A DNA stretch of 64,000 nucleotides from Pontibacter diazotrophicus (GTDB lineage Bacteria > Bacteroidota > Bacteroidia > Cytophagales > Hymenobacteraceae), in contig NZ_QRGR01000001.1 in NCBI RefSeq assembly GCF_003367245.1, positions 124,001-188,000 of the forward strand. The letters are read 5' to 3'. Below the pieces are notes generated by a model. That model was not told the DNA's origin, ran no database searches, and saw only the letters and a program-made list of their open reading frames with translations. Numbering within the stretch: the stretch's first letter is position 1; every line of letters begins with the position of its first letter. Both the position numbers and the translations under genes were made by a program. Below, piece after piece: positions 8,129-16,848 of this stretch.

Positions 8129-8914
8129 CTACTTTTTAGTTTCCTTTTTGTAGTTCTGCAGGTAAGCGGTCTTTTGGGTGCGCCGCCCAATCAGTTTAAA
8201 GAAAGATACAAAATTCTGATTATCAAGATGTAGTGCTTTTGCAAAAGGGTCTGGCTGGCCTTCCTTCTCAAAGTCCTTTACATACTGTTCCCGCACGTGC
8301 TGTGCTTCTTCCAGTTCCTGCGCCGCCTCTATGTGCACCAGCCCCGTTTTCTCCCATAGTTTGCGCCACCAGTCTACAGTGTGGATAAAGTACCAGTACT
8401 TCTGGTAGTCCTCGCGCAGGAAGTCCGGTACCTGCTCCAGCGAGTCTATTTCTTTTGTAAAACAGACATCTACTATCGCCAGATAGCCTTCCGGCTTAAG
8501 GAAACGGGCAATGTAAGGGAGGTACTTTTCGTCGGTGCCGAAGTAGGTATAGGAGTCTACTACAATTACTACATCAAAATACTCTTCAGCAAAGGGCAGA
8601 GCACGTGCATCAGCCTCCAGCGGAGTAACTTTTCCCTCGCAGCCTGCATCCAGTATGCGCTGGTAATTGTCGCTGGCCGATATGGCATTGTCTACGGCCC
8701 AGACGTCTACGCCGAACTCTTTTGCCAGGAAAATGGAGCTGATGGCTTTGCCGCAACCTAAATCCAATACCCGCATGCCCGGCTTCAGTTCCAGCGACTT
8801 CGTTAGGCTCTCGAGGTTGAAGAGCACATTCTCCCCCATGGAGTGCTGGCGCACCCATTCCGGATCATAGTTTGAAACCTTCGGAAAAACGTGCTGTAGT
8901 GGTTGGGAGGGCAT
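8129..8914 (-). CDS. Class I SAM-dependent methyltransferase
   Basis: A 261-residue cytoplasmic methyltransferase. The SAM-binding motif I is RVLDLGCGKAISS (residues 48-60), an acidic post-I residue is in VWAVDNA, and motif IV is YFDVVIVVDSYTYFG near 113-127. The C-terminal part is Trp/Tyr-rich (YQKYWYFIHTVDWWRKLWEKTGL) and probably forms the substrate lid. It resembles small-molecule methyltransferases of the Methyltransf_11/25 type; the acceptor is unknown. It is 44 nt upstream, in minus-strand transcription, of no gene closer than the barrel at 8015, so it may be monocistronic or follow the SDR gene at 9630-8959, whose stop is 44 nt from its start. Confidence 0.82.
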   Translation of the reverse strand: MPSQPLQHVFPKVSNYDPEWVRQHSMGENVLFNLESLTKSLELKPGMRVLDLGCGKAISSIFLAKEFGVDVWAVDNAISASDNYQRILDAGCEGKVTPLEADARALPFAEEYFDVVIVVDSYTYFGTDEKYLPYIARFLKPEGYLAIVDVCFTKEIDSLEQVPDFLREDYQKYWYFIHTVDWWRKLWEKTGLVHIEAAQELEEAQHVREQYVKDFEKEGQPDPFAKALHLDNQNFVSFFKLIGRRTQKTAYLQNYKKETKK

Positions 8915-8958
8915 AAAAATGAAAATGTGTCTGCCTGCAACTGTACGGTAGGGAGGCG

Positions 8959-9630
8959 CTAAAGTTTGGCGCCCAGTCCGGCAATGTCGTCTGATGGGTG
9001 GATGTGCACGCCCGGTTTGTCCTGAGAAGCAGCGTAGAGCATGCCTTTGGCCACTGTTTCGGCTTCTATGGGCTTGTACTTTTCCAGCGGTCCAATCATC
9101 AACCCGCTCAGGGGCTTCATGATTTTAGACGCCAGTTCCTCGCCAGTGCGCTGATCTTCCCGCTCACCCAGCAGCAGCGATGGCCGGAAAAAGTGCGTGG
9201 CTGTAAAAGGCTGTTGTTGCACATGCTGTTCCATCTCGCCCTTCACTTTGTTATAAAATATCATGGAGCCGACATCGGCACCCATAGCAGAAACTACGAT
9301 GAATTGAGCCGCGCCTTTGTTAGCCGTGATTTCCGCTAATTGCACTACGTAGGTGTGGTCTACTTTATAAAAAGCATCTTTGGAGCCTGCTTTCTTAATA
9401 GTAGTGCCGAGGCAGCAGAATACATCATCGGCCACCAATGCGGAGGCGTGATTTTTAAAGTTGTCAAAGTCCATCACCCGCTGTTCCAGGTTAGGGTGTA
9501 TCAGGGGCAGTTCGCGGCGGCCAATCGAAATTACTTCGCTGTAACGCTGGCTCCTCAGGAGCAGGTTCAGCAGGTGGCCGCCTACAAGTCCGCTGCCTCC
9601 TGCAATAAGGGCAGTCCTCACTTTTTGCAT
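8959..9630 (-). CDS. NAD(P)-binding atypical SDR (HTATIP2/TIP30-like)
   Basis: A 223-residue Rossmann-fold protein. The dinucleotide-binding loop is IAGGSGLVGGHLL near residues 9-21, followed by ISIGRREL, VFCCLGTTIKKAGSK near 70-84 and VSAMGADVGSMIFYNKVKGEMEQ near 113-135, all typical of the atypical SDR group that includes TIP30 and YwnB-like oxidoreductases. The YxxxK pair (Y124, K128) is present as YNKVK. Substrate unknown. The stop lies 44 nt before the start of the methyltransferase on the same strand, so the two may be co-transcribed. Confidence 0.82.
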   Translation of the reverse strand: MQKVRTALIAGGSGLVGGHLLNLLLRSQRYSEVISIGRRELPLIHPNLEQRVMDFDNFKNHASALVADDVFCCLGTTIKKAGSKDAFYKVDHTYVVQLAEITANKGAAQFIVVSAMGADVGSMIFYNKVKGEMEQHVQQQPFTATHFFRPSLLLGEREDQRTGEELASKIMKPLSGLMIGPLEKYKPIEAETVAKGMLYAASQDKPGVHIHPSDDIAGLGAKL

Positions 9631-9783
9631 AGGGTTGTTCTCTTACGCAGACAGTACGTTCTTTAGGGCTGTATAGTCTGAAAAGTGTAGTAGATTAACC
9701 CAAAATTGTTGTTTTGGAGTACCTGGAGTATTGTGACTACATTGTCAAATTGCGCCTCACATTGTTTTGCAGGCCCTGCCTTA

Positions 9784-9944
9784 GAGCATGTTTAAATTTC
9801 GTTTTTGGATGCGAAAATTGTCCATGAAGGGTTCTGGCGAAACGGTTTTGGAGCTTCATAGCAGCGCTATGGAGCGAGAAAACTGTGAAGTCAGGTTCCT
9901 TTATGGGCAGTTTGCAGCGCAAAGGATGAATTTTAAACATGCTC
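9784..9944. mobile_element. 161-bp palindromic MITE flanked by TTA duplication
   Basis: The whole element is one imperfect inverted repeat. It begins GAGCATGTTTAAA and ends with the exact complement TTTAAACATGCTC, and the arms stay in register without gaps to a centre at 9863-9865 (CATAGC-AGC-GCTATG). TTA occurs directly outside both ends (9781-9783 and 9945-9947), consistent with a 3-bp target duplication of the TNA type made by some IS5-family transposases. Because it is palindromic, both strands show a similar open frame (about 50 codons, starting MFK), which I consider an artefact. It carries no transposase, so it would need one supplied in trans. Confidence 0.8.
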
Positions 9945-9989
9945 TTATAGCCCGATTTTACTCCAAACCAAAAGGTGTAACGTTCAGAA

Positions 9990-10826
9990 CTATTTCAAGC
10001 GGATGCTGCCCTCCTCCAGTTGTATTTTGCCTGCTTTATAAAGCCCTCCAATAGCGCGCTTAAAGGTTTTCTTGCTCATGCCCAAAGTCTTGTAAATATC
10101 TTCCGGAGTGCTGCTGTCGGAGAGGGGTAGCCAGCCGTTGCCCTGCTTTAGCAAGCCTATTATTTTTTCAGATGCCTCGTCAGCCTCACTGAGAATGGTG
10201 GCATTAGGCTTGCGCAGCGTTACGTCAACCTTGTTGTCCGGGCGGATGGCTTTGATGTAGCCGGTGGTTTTGTCGCCTAGCTGCAGGTCCTGGAATACCT
10301 CATTCTGGTAAAGCATGCCCATGTAGGCGTTGTTAATAATCACCTTTATGCCGATGTCTGTAAAGCCTGCCACCAATAGCTGTACTTCTTCGCCTTCTGT
10401 CAGCTGCATGTCCTCGTTCTGCAGGTACTTCCCCAGTTTAGTGGTCGCCACCACGCGGTCTGAGGTTTCATCTAAATAGAGGTATACACAGTACTTGCGG
10501 CCCACCTGCATTTTGTCTTTCTGGTTGGTGAGGGGCACCAACAGGTCCTTCTCCAGTCCCCATTCCAGGAAAGCACCGAAAGGAGCGGTATCGGTACAGG
10601 TGAGGCAGGCAAACTCGCCCACTGTGGCATAAGGCTCCAGGTCGGTGGCGATAATACGGTCTTCCGAGTCGCGGTACACGAACACGCGTACCGTGTCGCC
10701 CACCTGTGCTCCTTTGGGAATATATTTGGCCGGTAGCAGGATGTCCCCGTCCTCAGAGGTAAGGTATACCCCAAAATCCACTTCACGTGCTATCTCCAGT
10801 TCATTGTAATTGCCAAGTTCTACCAT
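9990..10826 (-). CDS. cvfB: S1 RNA-binding protein of the CvfB family
   Basis: A 278-residue protein with the CvfB/YitL layout: three or four S1-like OB domains followed by a winged helix. The first domain is FGVYLTSEDGDILLPAKYIP (residues 19-38); later ones show PFGAFLEWGLEKDLLVPL near 81-98 and GIKVIINNAYMGMLY near 158-172 with TGYIKAIRPDNKVDVTLR near 188-205. The winged helix ends TLGMSKKTFKRAIGGLYKAGKI. Homologues bind RNA and affect virulence-factor expression in Staphylococcus; the role here is unknown. A TAAATTTG box lies upstream. Confidence 0.9.
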   Translation of the reverse strand: MVELGNYNELEIAREVDFGVYLTSEDGDILLPAKYIPKGAQVGDTVRVFVYRDSEDRIIATDLEPYATVGEFACLTCTDTAPFGAFLEWGLEKDLLVPLTNQKDKMQVGRKYCVYLYLDETSDRVVATTKLGKYLQNEDMQLTEGEEVQLLVAGFTDIGIKVIINNAYMGMLYQNEVFQDLQLGDKTTGYIKAIRPDNKVDVTLRKPNATILSEADEASEKIIGLLKQGNGWLPLSDSSTPEDIYKTLGMSKKTFKRAIGGLYKAGKIQLEEGSIRLK

Positions 10827-10870
10827 AGTTTTATCTTCTGTGTGTTTGCTGTTATACGGGAATGCCTTTA

Positions 10871-10878
10871 CAAATTTA
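10871..10878 (-). promoter_or_regulatory. Candidate -7 box of cvfB (TAAATTTG)
   Basis: TAAATTTG on the minus strand fits TAnnTTTG and lies 45 nt upstream of the cvfB ATG. No clear -33 TTG at the usual distance. Confidence 0.4.
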
Positions 10879-10981
10879 ATGAAATCCTGCCCCGGTTAAA
10901 AGATATGGCAAAGGATATAGAAGGAGCGTGTTATATATTCCGGATAGTGTGTTAAAATGTACAGGCTTTTCTGTTGCTCTG

Positions 10982-11025
10982 GAAACAAAGAAGGCAGCCC
11001 GTTGTCAGGCTGCCTTCTTTGTTTC
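10982..11025 (-). terminator. Terminator after dps
   Basis: An 18-bp perfect stem (10982-10999 with 11008-11025) and 8-nt loop, 15 nt after the stop of the minus-strand dps-like gene. Confidence 0.8.
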
Positions 11026-11039
11026 AGTTGTGTTTTGGC

Positions 11040-11666
11040 TTAAGCCTTTTCTTTAGAAGTAGACTTTTTAGCAGTCGTTCTCAGGCCTTTTGTGCCCGTT
11101 GAGGCTTTGTCATCTTCCTCCAGAATATCTCCTGGTTTGTGCAGTAAACCAATTGTAAGGCCGTCTTCGCCCAGGAAGTGCTCAATGTGGTGGCAACGGT
11201 CTTCTGTTTTGAACAGAATGCCTTCCAATAGCGTCTTTGTGCCGAAGTCACTGTGTTCCATGGCCAGCTTAATAGACTTGCGCAGTTCTACGGCAATGGT
11301 TTTCTCGTCTTCCATGTCCTTCTGCAGCATCTCCCGAATACGGAACTCTCCTTCCTCCTCATGCTCAATGTAAGAAAGCTCTATCTGCTTTGCCGGGTGG
11401 CAGGTTGGTACAACGCCCATCACGGTCAGTCGCTCTGCAATTGCATCGTACTGCTCATGAATCTCAGTATAGTGTTCTTCAAAAAACAGGTGCAGGTCGC
11501 GGAACTGTGGGCCTTCAACGAGCCAGTGGTGCTTGTGGTACTGGTTATATAAGATAATGAAGGAGGAAAGGTGGCGGTCAAGTTCTTTTGCCATTTTAGT
11601 GGCCGTGTCTTTTGTTAAGCCAACCGGATTTCCTTCGTATTCTGATTTTTCTCTAACTTTTTCCAT
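11040..11666 (-). CDS. dps: Dps-family ferritin-like DNA-binding/iron-storage protein
   Basis: A 208-residue Dps protein, longer than the usual 150-180 because of tails at both ends. The family signature is clear: HKHHWLVEGPQFRDLHLFFEEHY (44-66) then DAIAERL (74-80), giving ferroxidase ligands His47, His59, Asp74 and Glu78 at the dimer interface. Dps forms a dodecamer that oxidises and stores iron and protects DNA in stress. The C-terminal 25 residues (TKGLRTTAKKSTSKEKA) are Lys/Thr/Ser-rich, like a DNA-binding tail. It is a single-gene unit with its own terminator; regulation by oxidative or starvation signals is expected from the family, not seen. Confidence 0.93.
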   Translation of the reverse strand: MEKVREKSEYEGNPVGLTKDTATKMAKELDRHLSSFIILYNQYHKHHWLVEGPQFRDLHLFFEEHYTEIHEQYDAIAERLTVMGVVPTCHPAKQIELSYIEHEEEGEFRIREMLQKDMEDEKTIAVELRKSIKLAMEHSDFGTKTLLEGILFKTEDRCHHIEHFLGEDGLTIGLLHKPGDILEEDDKASTGTKGLRTTAKKSTSKEKA

Positions 11667-11739
11667 AGTATTTTCTTGTATTCTTAATGCTTTCTATACC
11701 TCTTAAACAGGTAAAGCTTTCAAAAAGATACGTAGGAAT

Positions 11740-13635
11740 TTAATAAAAGTCAGCTACGCCCGGGCGCGTAAACTGGAAGTCCTGGAAGTCGTAGTAGGGC
11801 CGCGAGGTGTTGAAAATCCGGAAGGCTTTGATTTCCTCGTTGATTGGAAGCTGCGGATAATAGCTCAGGGAGAACTGTATGGTGCTGAAAGACAGGTACT
11901 CGTTCCGGAAGCGGAGCCCGACGCCATAGCCGCGGTATGGTGCTCCTTTGAAAGGGGAGCTTTCGCTTTGGGAAGATAGCCATGCGAAATCTGCAAAAAC
12001 GACTGTGGCCAGCTTAAATCCAAAGAGAGAGAACGGAGTATAGAGGTTCGCTTCATAGTTTAACGCGACACGGCGGGAACCTCGCAAAAGGGTGGAGCGA
12101 AAGCCCCGCAACCCGCTCTCGTCATTAATGGAAAGCAGTTCTTCCGGGTTACGGTTGATGCCCCACGTGCCCCGGCCCCAGAAAAACTGGCGCAGTTTCC
12201 AGTTGCCCCACTCCGACAGCTTTGTGAAGTATAACGTTTCCAGTTGCAGTACACCCTGTTCCCATTGGCTATCCCGCACAAAAGAGCCGTAAGAAGCTTT
12301 GCCATACAGGTAGCCGAAGTCAGTTTGGTATTTCGCCATGGACACTGAAGCGCCAAAGTATTTCCGGTCCCGGAGGTCGCCTTCTTCATAGCCTGTGGTC
12401 AGGGAGAGGAGGGTGCCTGTCGGAATATCCTCCGTTCTACCAAATCCGAAAAGGTAGCGGTCTTTATAATATTTCCGGATGCTGTAACCCAGGCTTCCCA
12501 TCACCAGCGTGTTGTCCTGAAAGCTGTCAGATGGTTTGATAGAGTAGTCTGTGCGGGTAAAGCGGAGCCCGAGTATGAGCCGGCTGCGGGGCTCATACCC
12601 CAGGTTATAAGATTTAAACCTGAAAGAGCGGCCCAGCCAGACATCCTGCTGGTTATAGCCTAAATTGGCATAACGGGCTATGGTGTCTTCAGAAGTAGGG
12701 GCTAACATGATGCGTTGTTCTATCCAGTTTACTCCTAAAGCACCGGCATACCTGGTGTTGGTAGAGAAGAATTCGCGACGCAGCAACACACTTTTCTCTT
12801 TATAGAAGTTTTTGTCTACGTAGGCCATGTCGGCGGTAATATAGGTGCGCCCGATGTTCTCGATGGTATAGTAGCCGGCTGCTTCCCAGGGGCGGGGCCT
12901 GGTGGTTATACCAAAGCGGTAGGAGCCTTCCACCTGGTGGCCCTGGCCCAGGAAATTTAACTCACGCAGCGTAATGCGTCCCCGGCCGGAGGAGGGATCA
13001 AGAGAGCCGGAACCGCCCAGGCTAAAAATGTCTCTTGTGATGACGAACACATCCACGCTGTCTTCGGTAGTAGTTTCCTCATTCACTATAATGCGGGCAT
13101 CTAGAATGTACCTTGTCTGGCGTAGTAAACGCTCAGACTCTACAAGTGCCAGTGGCTCTAGGGGAGCATCCTTCTCGAAGAGCAATTTATTACGAATAAG
13201 GCCGCGCCCCGTTCTCATGTGCAGGGAGTTGCCAGCCTTTTCAAAGAAATTTTTGGGTGCTTTGGTGGTATCGTGGACGGAGTAGCCAAAGGGCTTCATT
13301 CCCATAAAATCGATGCGGCGCACAATCTTGTATGTGTGCTTCTCATACTCTTTCTCAATCAGCTCGGCATCCAAACCATACACTTCCTCACCTCCCCGGT
13401 CAAACACCAGCACGGCCTTCAGTAGTTTACCCATGATGGTCTTTCGCTCCGACATCTGCCGCAGGTTCTCCATTACACGGTCATCGAACTTCTGTTTTGT
13501 GGTATCGGTGAGAGTGGAGTCTTGTTGGAGTGGGGGAGTTGCCTGCTGTGCCTGGCACACCTCCACCAGCAGCAAGAGCAAGCCGATAAGGCATGCTAAT
13601 GGTAAACAGCGGAAGAAATGGTGTGAACAAAACAT
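11740..13635 (-). CDS. BamA/TamA-like outer-membrane beta-barrel protein
   Basis: A 631-residue exported protein. The N-terminus has a hydrophobic signal (LPLACLIGLLLLLVEVCQAQ), then a linker and a POTRA-like section from about 105 to 200 containing YKIVRRIDFMGMKPFGYSVHD and DSVDVFVITRDIFSLGG. From about residue 215 it is a 16-strand-like barrel with alternating strands such as GSLGYSIRKYYKDRYLFGFG and GLRFRNEYLSFSTIQFSLSYYP. It resembles D15/surface-antigen barrel proteins common in Cytophagales; whether it inserts proteins or serves another role is unknown. It is monocistronic, with 267 nt to the divergent radical SAM gene. Confidence 0.75.
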   Translation of the reverse strand: MFCSHHFFRCLPLACLIGLLLLLVEVCQAQQATPPLQQDSTLTDTTKQKFDDRVMENLRQMSERKTIMGKLLKAVLVFDRGGEEVYGLDAELIEKEYEKHTYKIVRRIDFMGMKPFGYSVHDTTKAPKNFFEKAGNSLHMRTGRGLIRNKLLFEKDAPLEPLALVESERLLRQTRYILDARIIVNEETTTEDSVDVFVITRDIFSLGGSGSLDPSSGRGRITLRELNFLGQGHQVEGSYRFGITTRPRPWEAAGYYTIENIGRTYITADMAYVDKNFYKEKSVLLRREFFSTNTRYAGALGVNWIEQRIMLAPTSEDTIARYANLGYNQQDVWLGRSFRFKSYNLGYEPRSRLILGLRFTRTDYSIKPSDSFQDNTLVMGSLGYSIRKYYKDRYLFGFGRTEDIPTGTLLSLTTGYEEGDLRDRKYFGASVSMAKYQTDFGYLYGKASYGSFVRDSQWEQGVLQLETLYFTKLSEWGNWKLRQFFWGRGTWGINRNPEELLSINDESGLRGFRSTLLRGSRRVALNYEANLYTPFSLFGFKLATVVFADFAWLSSQSESSPFKGAPYRGYGVGLRFRNEYLSFSTIQFSLSYYPQLPINEEIKAFRIFNTSRPYYDFQDFQFTRPGVADFY

Positions 13636-13902
13636 GAACAGAAGTTAACCGTGCTCGGGTATAGATTTTTGTGGCTACTAATATAACGCTTTATTATGCC
13701 AATAGTGTTTCCTCCTGTTCATAATATAGCGTCTGAACCATGGGAGCTTAACTGAATAGCTGCATAGTGTATCAGCTATACTAATATTTTTAGTTTATCA
13801 ACAGGTGTTGATAACATTGTGAATAAAATTTGCTAAAAATATTGGTTTATATGCCTGCTTGGCTGTACCTTTAAAACATCAAAAGTACAGAAGGTCAAGT
13901 GT

Positions 13903-15168
13903 ATGGACAGTAGGATAACTGAGAAACTAAAGATATTAGCAGATGCTGCAAAGTACGATGTTTCCTGCTCTTCCAGCGGCGGGAAGCGCAAAAATGAGAA
14001 CAAAGGTTTAGGAAATGCCGAGGGGATGGGAATCTGCCACAGCTATACAGAAGATGGACGCTGTGTATCGTTGCTCAAGATTCTGCTCACCAACTTCTGC
14101 ATTTACGACTGTGCTTACTGTGTTACACGCAAAAGCAATGACGTGGAACGGGCTGCCTTTACGGTGCAGGAGGTAGTGGACCTCACCATTAACTTCTACC
14201 GCCGCAATTATATTGAGGGGCTGTTCCTTAGTTCCGGCATTTTCAAGAATGCGGACTATACCATGGAGCGCCTTGTGCGGGTGGCTAAAAAGCTGCGGCA
14301 GGAGCACAAGTTTAATGGCTACATTCACCTGAAGACAATACCAGGAGCCAGTGAAGAGCTGATAAAAGAGGCGGGGCTGTATGCCGACAGGCTGAGCGTA
14401 AACATTGAGCTGCCATCGGAGGCAAGCCTGCAGCAGCTGGCACCGGAGAAAAACTATACTGAAATCCTGCTGCCGATGGGTTCCATCAGTCAGCAACTGC
14501 TACAGGCAAAGGAAGAGAAGAAGCTGTTCAGGTCGGCGCCTGCCTTTGCGCCTGCCGGCCAGAGCACGCAGCTGATTGTGGGTGCCTCGGCTGAAAACGA
14601 CCACCAGATTCTGCAACTCTCCAGCCAGTTGTACAAGTCCTATAGCCTGAAGCGCGTGTACTATTCCGGCTATGTGCCGGTGAGCAGCGATAACCGGCTG
14701 CCTATTATCACGGAGCCACCCATTATCCGGGAGAACCGCATTTACCAGGCCGACTGGCTGATGCGCTTCTATGGGTTTGATGCGAAAGAGATTGTAGACG
14801 AGCTGCACCCGAACCTGGAACTGGATATTGACCCGAAACTGGCCTGGGCGCTGCGTAACCGGTTTACTTTTCCGGTGGAGATAAACACAGCCGACTATGA
14901 AATGATTTTGCGGGTGCCGGGCATCGGGGTGAAATCAGCTAAAAAGATTGTGTCGGCCAGAAGGTTTACACAGCTAAACTTCGAGCACCTGCGCCAAATG
15001 GGCGTGGTGCTGAAACGGGCAAAATATTTTATCACCTGCCAGACCAAAAGCCTGCAAAGGCAAGAACTCGACTCGCAGCAGATTCGCAACAAGATTCTGT
15101 TTGGTGATGGTTCTGTGCGCAGCGCGCTGCTAACGCAGCAGCTGGATTTGTTCCGCCAGGTTGGCTAA
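13903..15168 (+). CDS. Radical SAM protein, putative DNA modification/repair (TIGR03916-like)
   Basis: A 421-residue radical SAM protein. The [4Fe-4S] motif is C66-x3-C70-x2-C73 in TNFCIYDCAYC. Further family features are YIEGLFLSSGIFKNADYTMERLV near 104-126, GYIHLKTIPGASEELI near 142-157 and a C-terminal helix-hairpin-helix, INTADYEMILRVPGIGVKSAKKI near 327-349, which suggests DNA binding. This domain order matches the family named putative DNA modification/repair radical SAM protein. The reaction is unknown. The next gene is the partner family (TIGR03915/DUF4130) 311 nt downstream, the conserved pairing seen in many genomes, here without a fused uracil-DNA glycosylase domain. Confidence 0.88.
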   Translation: MDSRITEKLKILADAAKYDVSCSSSGGKRKNENKGLGNAEGMGICHSYTEDGRCVSLLKILLTNFCIYDCAYCVTRKSNDVERAAFTVQEVVDLTINFYRRNYIEGLFLSSGIFKNADYTMERLVRVAKKLRQEHKFNGYIHLKTIPGASEELIKEAGLYADRLSVNIELPSEASLQQLAPEKNYTEILLPMGSISQQLLQAKEEKKLFRSAPAFAPAGQSTQLIVGASAENDHQILQLSSQLYKSYSLKRVYYSGYVPVSSDNRLPIITEPPIIRENRIYQADWLMRFYGFDAKEIVDELHPNLELDIDPKLAWALRNRFTFPVEINTADYEMILRVPGIGVKSAKKIVSARRFTQLNFEHLRQMGVVLKRAKYFITCQTKSLQRQELDSQQIRNKILFGDGSVRSALLTQQLDLFRQVG

Positions 15169-15479
15169 TACCGGGCATATGTTCCTGCATGTGAGAGGAA
15201 AAAAGAAGGGAAAGCCTTGTGTTCAGCATCATATGACTTTGAGAGCGATGGCCGCAGCAAAAAAGAAAACAGTCAAGTCAAATCATACCTCTAATTCTGT
15301 TCAAACTAAAGAAGTTACTGTCATGAGAAAAAATCAGAAGGTTGCCCGTGTGTCTCTTTGCTGTAAACTGAATATGCTGGTGCCGCAGCTGCAAAGCCTG
15401 TCCGCCAGAATGCAGTCTGAGTCCGGAGACAAAAACCGCAACAGCTATAACGGGAATAAATAACATAGCCTGTACGCCC
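15169..15479 (+). other. 311-nt gap between the radical SAM gene and its partner
   Basis: No recognisable gene. A frame of about 100 codons (15161-15463) overlaps the end of the radical SAM gene; it is Lys/Ser-rich without a domain, signal or good start, and I regard it as doubtful. A shorter version starting at the ATG at 15324 would encode a basic peptide of about 46 residues. No terminator hairpin is visible, so read-through into the partner gene is likely. Confidence 0.4.
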
Positions 15480-16253
15480 ATGCACCTATACACCTACGAT
15501 GGTACTTTTGAAGGGCTGCTGACGGTGGTGTTTGAGGCCTATGAGCGAAAAAGCTGGCCTGCCAGCATTGAGCAGGAGCAAGTGGCGCAGCCCAGTATGT
15601 TCGGCGAAACTATTGCGGTAATAGCAAACGAGCAGAAGGCACAGCGCGTGTGGCAGGGGCTACAGAAAAAGCTGTCAGCGGGAGCCTTGCAGGAGCTTTA
15701 TTATACCTACCTTTGGGAGCAACCGGGGTTTGAGCGCATCATTTTTGACTACGTTCGCTTAGTTTTCGAAACAAAGGAAAACATTGAAGGCAATTTTGCC
15801 GCGCCCTGTGTGCTGCAGGTGCAACAGGCGGCAAAGCAGGTGCACCGCGAGAAGCACCGCATGGAAGCTTTTGTGCGTTTCCAGAAAACGGCGGATGAGC
15901 TGTTTTATGCCACTATTTCCCCTGATTTTAATGTGTTGCCCCTTATTCTGAATCACTTCGGGAAGCGGTATGCTGATCAGCGTTGGGCTATCTATGACAC
16001 CCGCCGCCGCTATGGTGCTTATTATGACCTGCATGCCATCACTTTCATGAAGTTAGAGTTGCCGCCACAGCAGCGTGCCAGTGTACCCGCTGCGGCCATG
16101 GATGCGGAAGAAGACAAATACAGGCAGCTGTGGCAGGTATACTTCGACCACGTGAATATACCGGAGCGGAAGAACCCGAAACTGCACCTGCGCCACATCC
16201 CCCGGCGCTACTGGAAATACCTGTCAGAGAAGCAGCCTCAGGTGCTGCGGTAG
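15480..16253 (+). CDS. DUF4130/TIGR03915 family protein, partner of radical SAM repair protein
   Basis: A 257-residue protein. The start MHLYTYDGTFEGLLTVVFEAY is characteristic of TIGR03915 (probable DNA metabolism protein), as are VQQAAKQVHREKHRMEAFVRFQ near 121-142, the phrase SPDFNVLPLILNHFGKRYADQRW near 153-175 and YDTRRRYGAYYD. In other bacteria this domain is fused to, or adjacent to, a UdgX-type uracil-DNA glycosylase; here it stands alone. The C-terminus HLRHIPRRYWKYLSEKQP is basic. It probably works with the radical SAM protein directly upstream in recognising or repairing a DNA lesion. Function not proven for the family. Confidence 0.85.
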   Translation: MHLYTYDGTFEGLLTVVFEAYERKSWPASIEQEQVAQPSMFGETIAVIANEQKAQRVWQGLQKKLSAGALQELYYTYLWEQPGFERIIFDYVRLVFETKENIEGNFAAPCVLQVQQAAKQVHREKHRMEAFVRFQKTADELFYATISPDFNVLPLILNHFGKRYADQRWAIYDTRRRYGAYYDLHAITFMKLELPPQQRASVPAAAMDAEEDKYRQLWQVYFDHVNIPERKNPKLHLRHIPRRYWKYLSEKQPQVLR

Positions 16254-16437
16254 CAGCTTCTTGTGCATCAAATCATATTTTGTACTAAAAATGGAAAATA
16301 ACTGCACTTATGTTGCAACCATTTTCCCTAAAATACGTTCAATATGATATATATTACTTTTAAGTTGTATCTGCAGGTAAAGGATTAGGGGAGAAAATCG
16401 CTTTGTTCTTTACGCTGCGTAAAACATATTATGCACT

Positions 16438-16806
16438 ATGAACACAAGGGTACGAAAGAAATTAATTCAAGTAGCCCGAGGTCGGGCGCACCTGATGTCC
16501 TTCCAAAATCTAATCTACGAGGCTGAACTCGGCCTGAATTTAGAAAACACCTATGAGAAGTCGATGCTGACTGAGGTAATCGACGAGATTTCAGAAAAAG
16601 AGCATGCTGCTGGCAGACCTTTGCTCAGCGCGTTGGTGCGGGTGAAAGGACAAAAAAACCAAGGCGACAACTTTTTCAGGCTTTGTGAGCGTCTCGGCTA
16701 TGGCAGTTGGAAAGATCTGAAACGAAATCATAAGTTTATCCAGGAGCAGCGGGAAGCTTGCCGCGAATTCTGGCAGGACGGTAAAAATTTTAAGTCCTAT
16801 CTGTAG
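16438..16806 (+). CDS. Conserved small protein of unknown function
   Basis: A 122-residue cytoplasmic protein without signal or membrane segments. It shows a pattern I associate with a widespread but unnamed family: a helix near residues 30-58, then GRPLLSALVRVKGQKNQGDNF, FRLCERLGYGSW and a basic end with REACREFWQDGKNF. The conserved Ser/Gly-rich core and terminal Trp suggest a small enzyme-like or nucleic-acid-associated fold, but no function is known to me. It is a single-gene unit ending in a strong terminator, 184 nt after the DUF4130 gene. Confidence 0.7.
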   Translation: MNTRVRKKLIQVARGRAHLMSFQNLIYEAELGLNLENTYEKSMLTEVIDEISEKEHAAGRPLLSALVRVKGQKNQGDNFFRLCERLGYGSWKDLKRNHKFIQEQREACREFWQDGKNFKSYL

Positions 16807-16848
16807 CATAACATGAGGTAGAGCCTCCGAAAGAAAAACAGTGAGTTT

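Noticed and set aside
9737..10054. Two small proteins encoded on opposite strands of the same 160-nt region
   Set aside because: Both frames exist because the DNA is a palindrome (the MITE); the peptides mirror each other and have no signal, domain or start context.
15161..15463. Basic 100-codon frame between the radical SAM gene and its partner
   Set aside because: Overlaps the end of the radical SAM gene, low-complexity Lys/Ser composition, no recognised family; kept only as a note in the gap entry.
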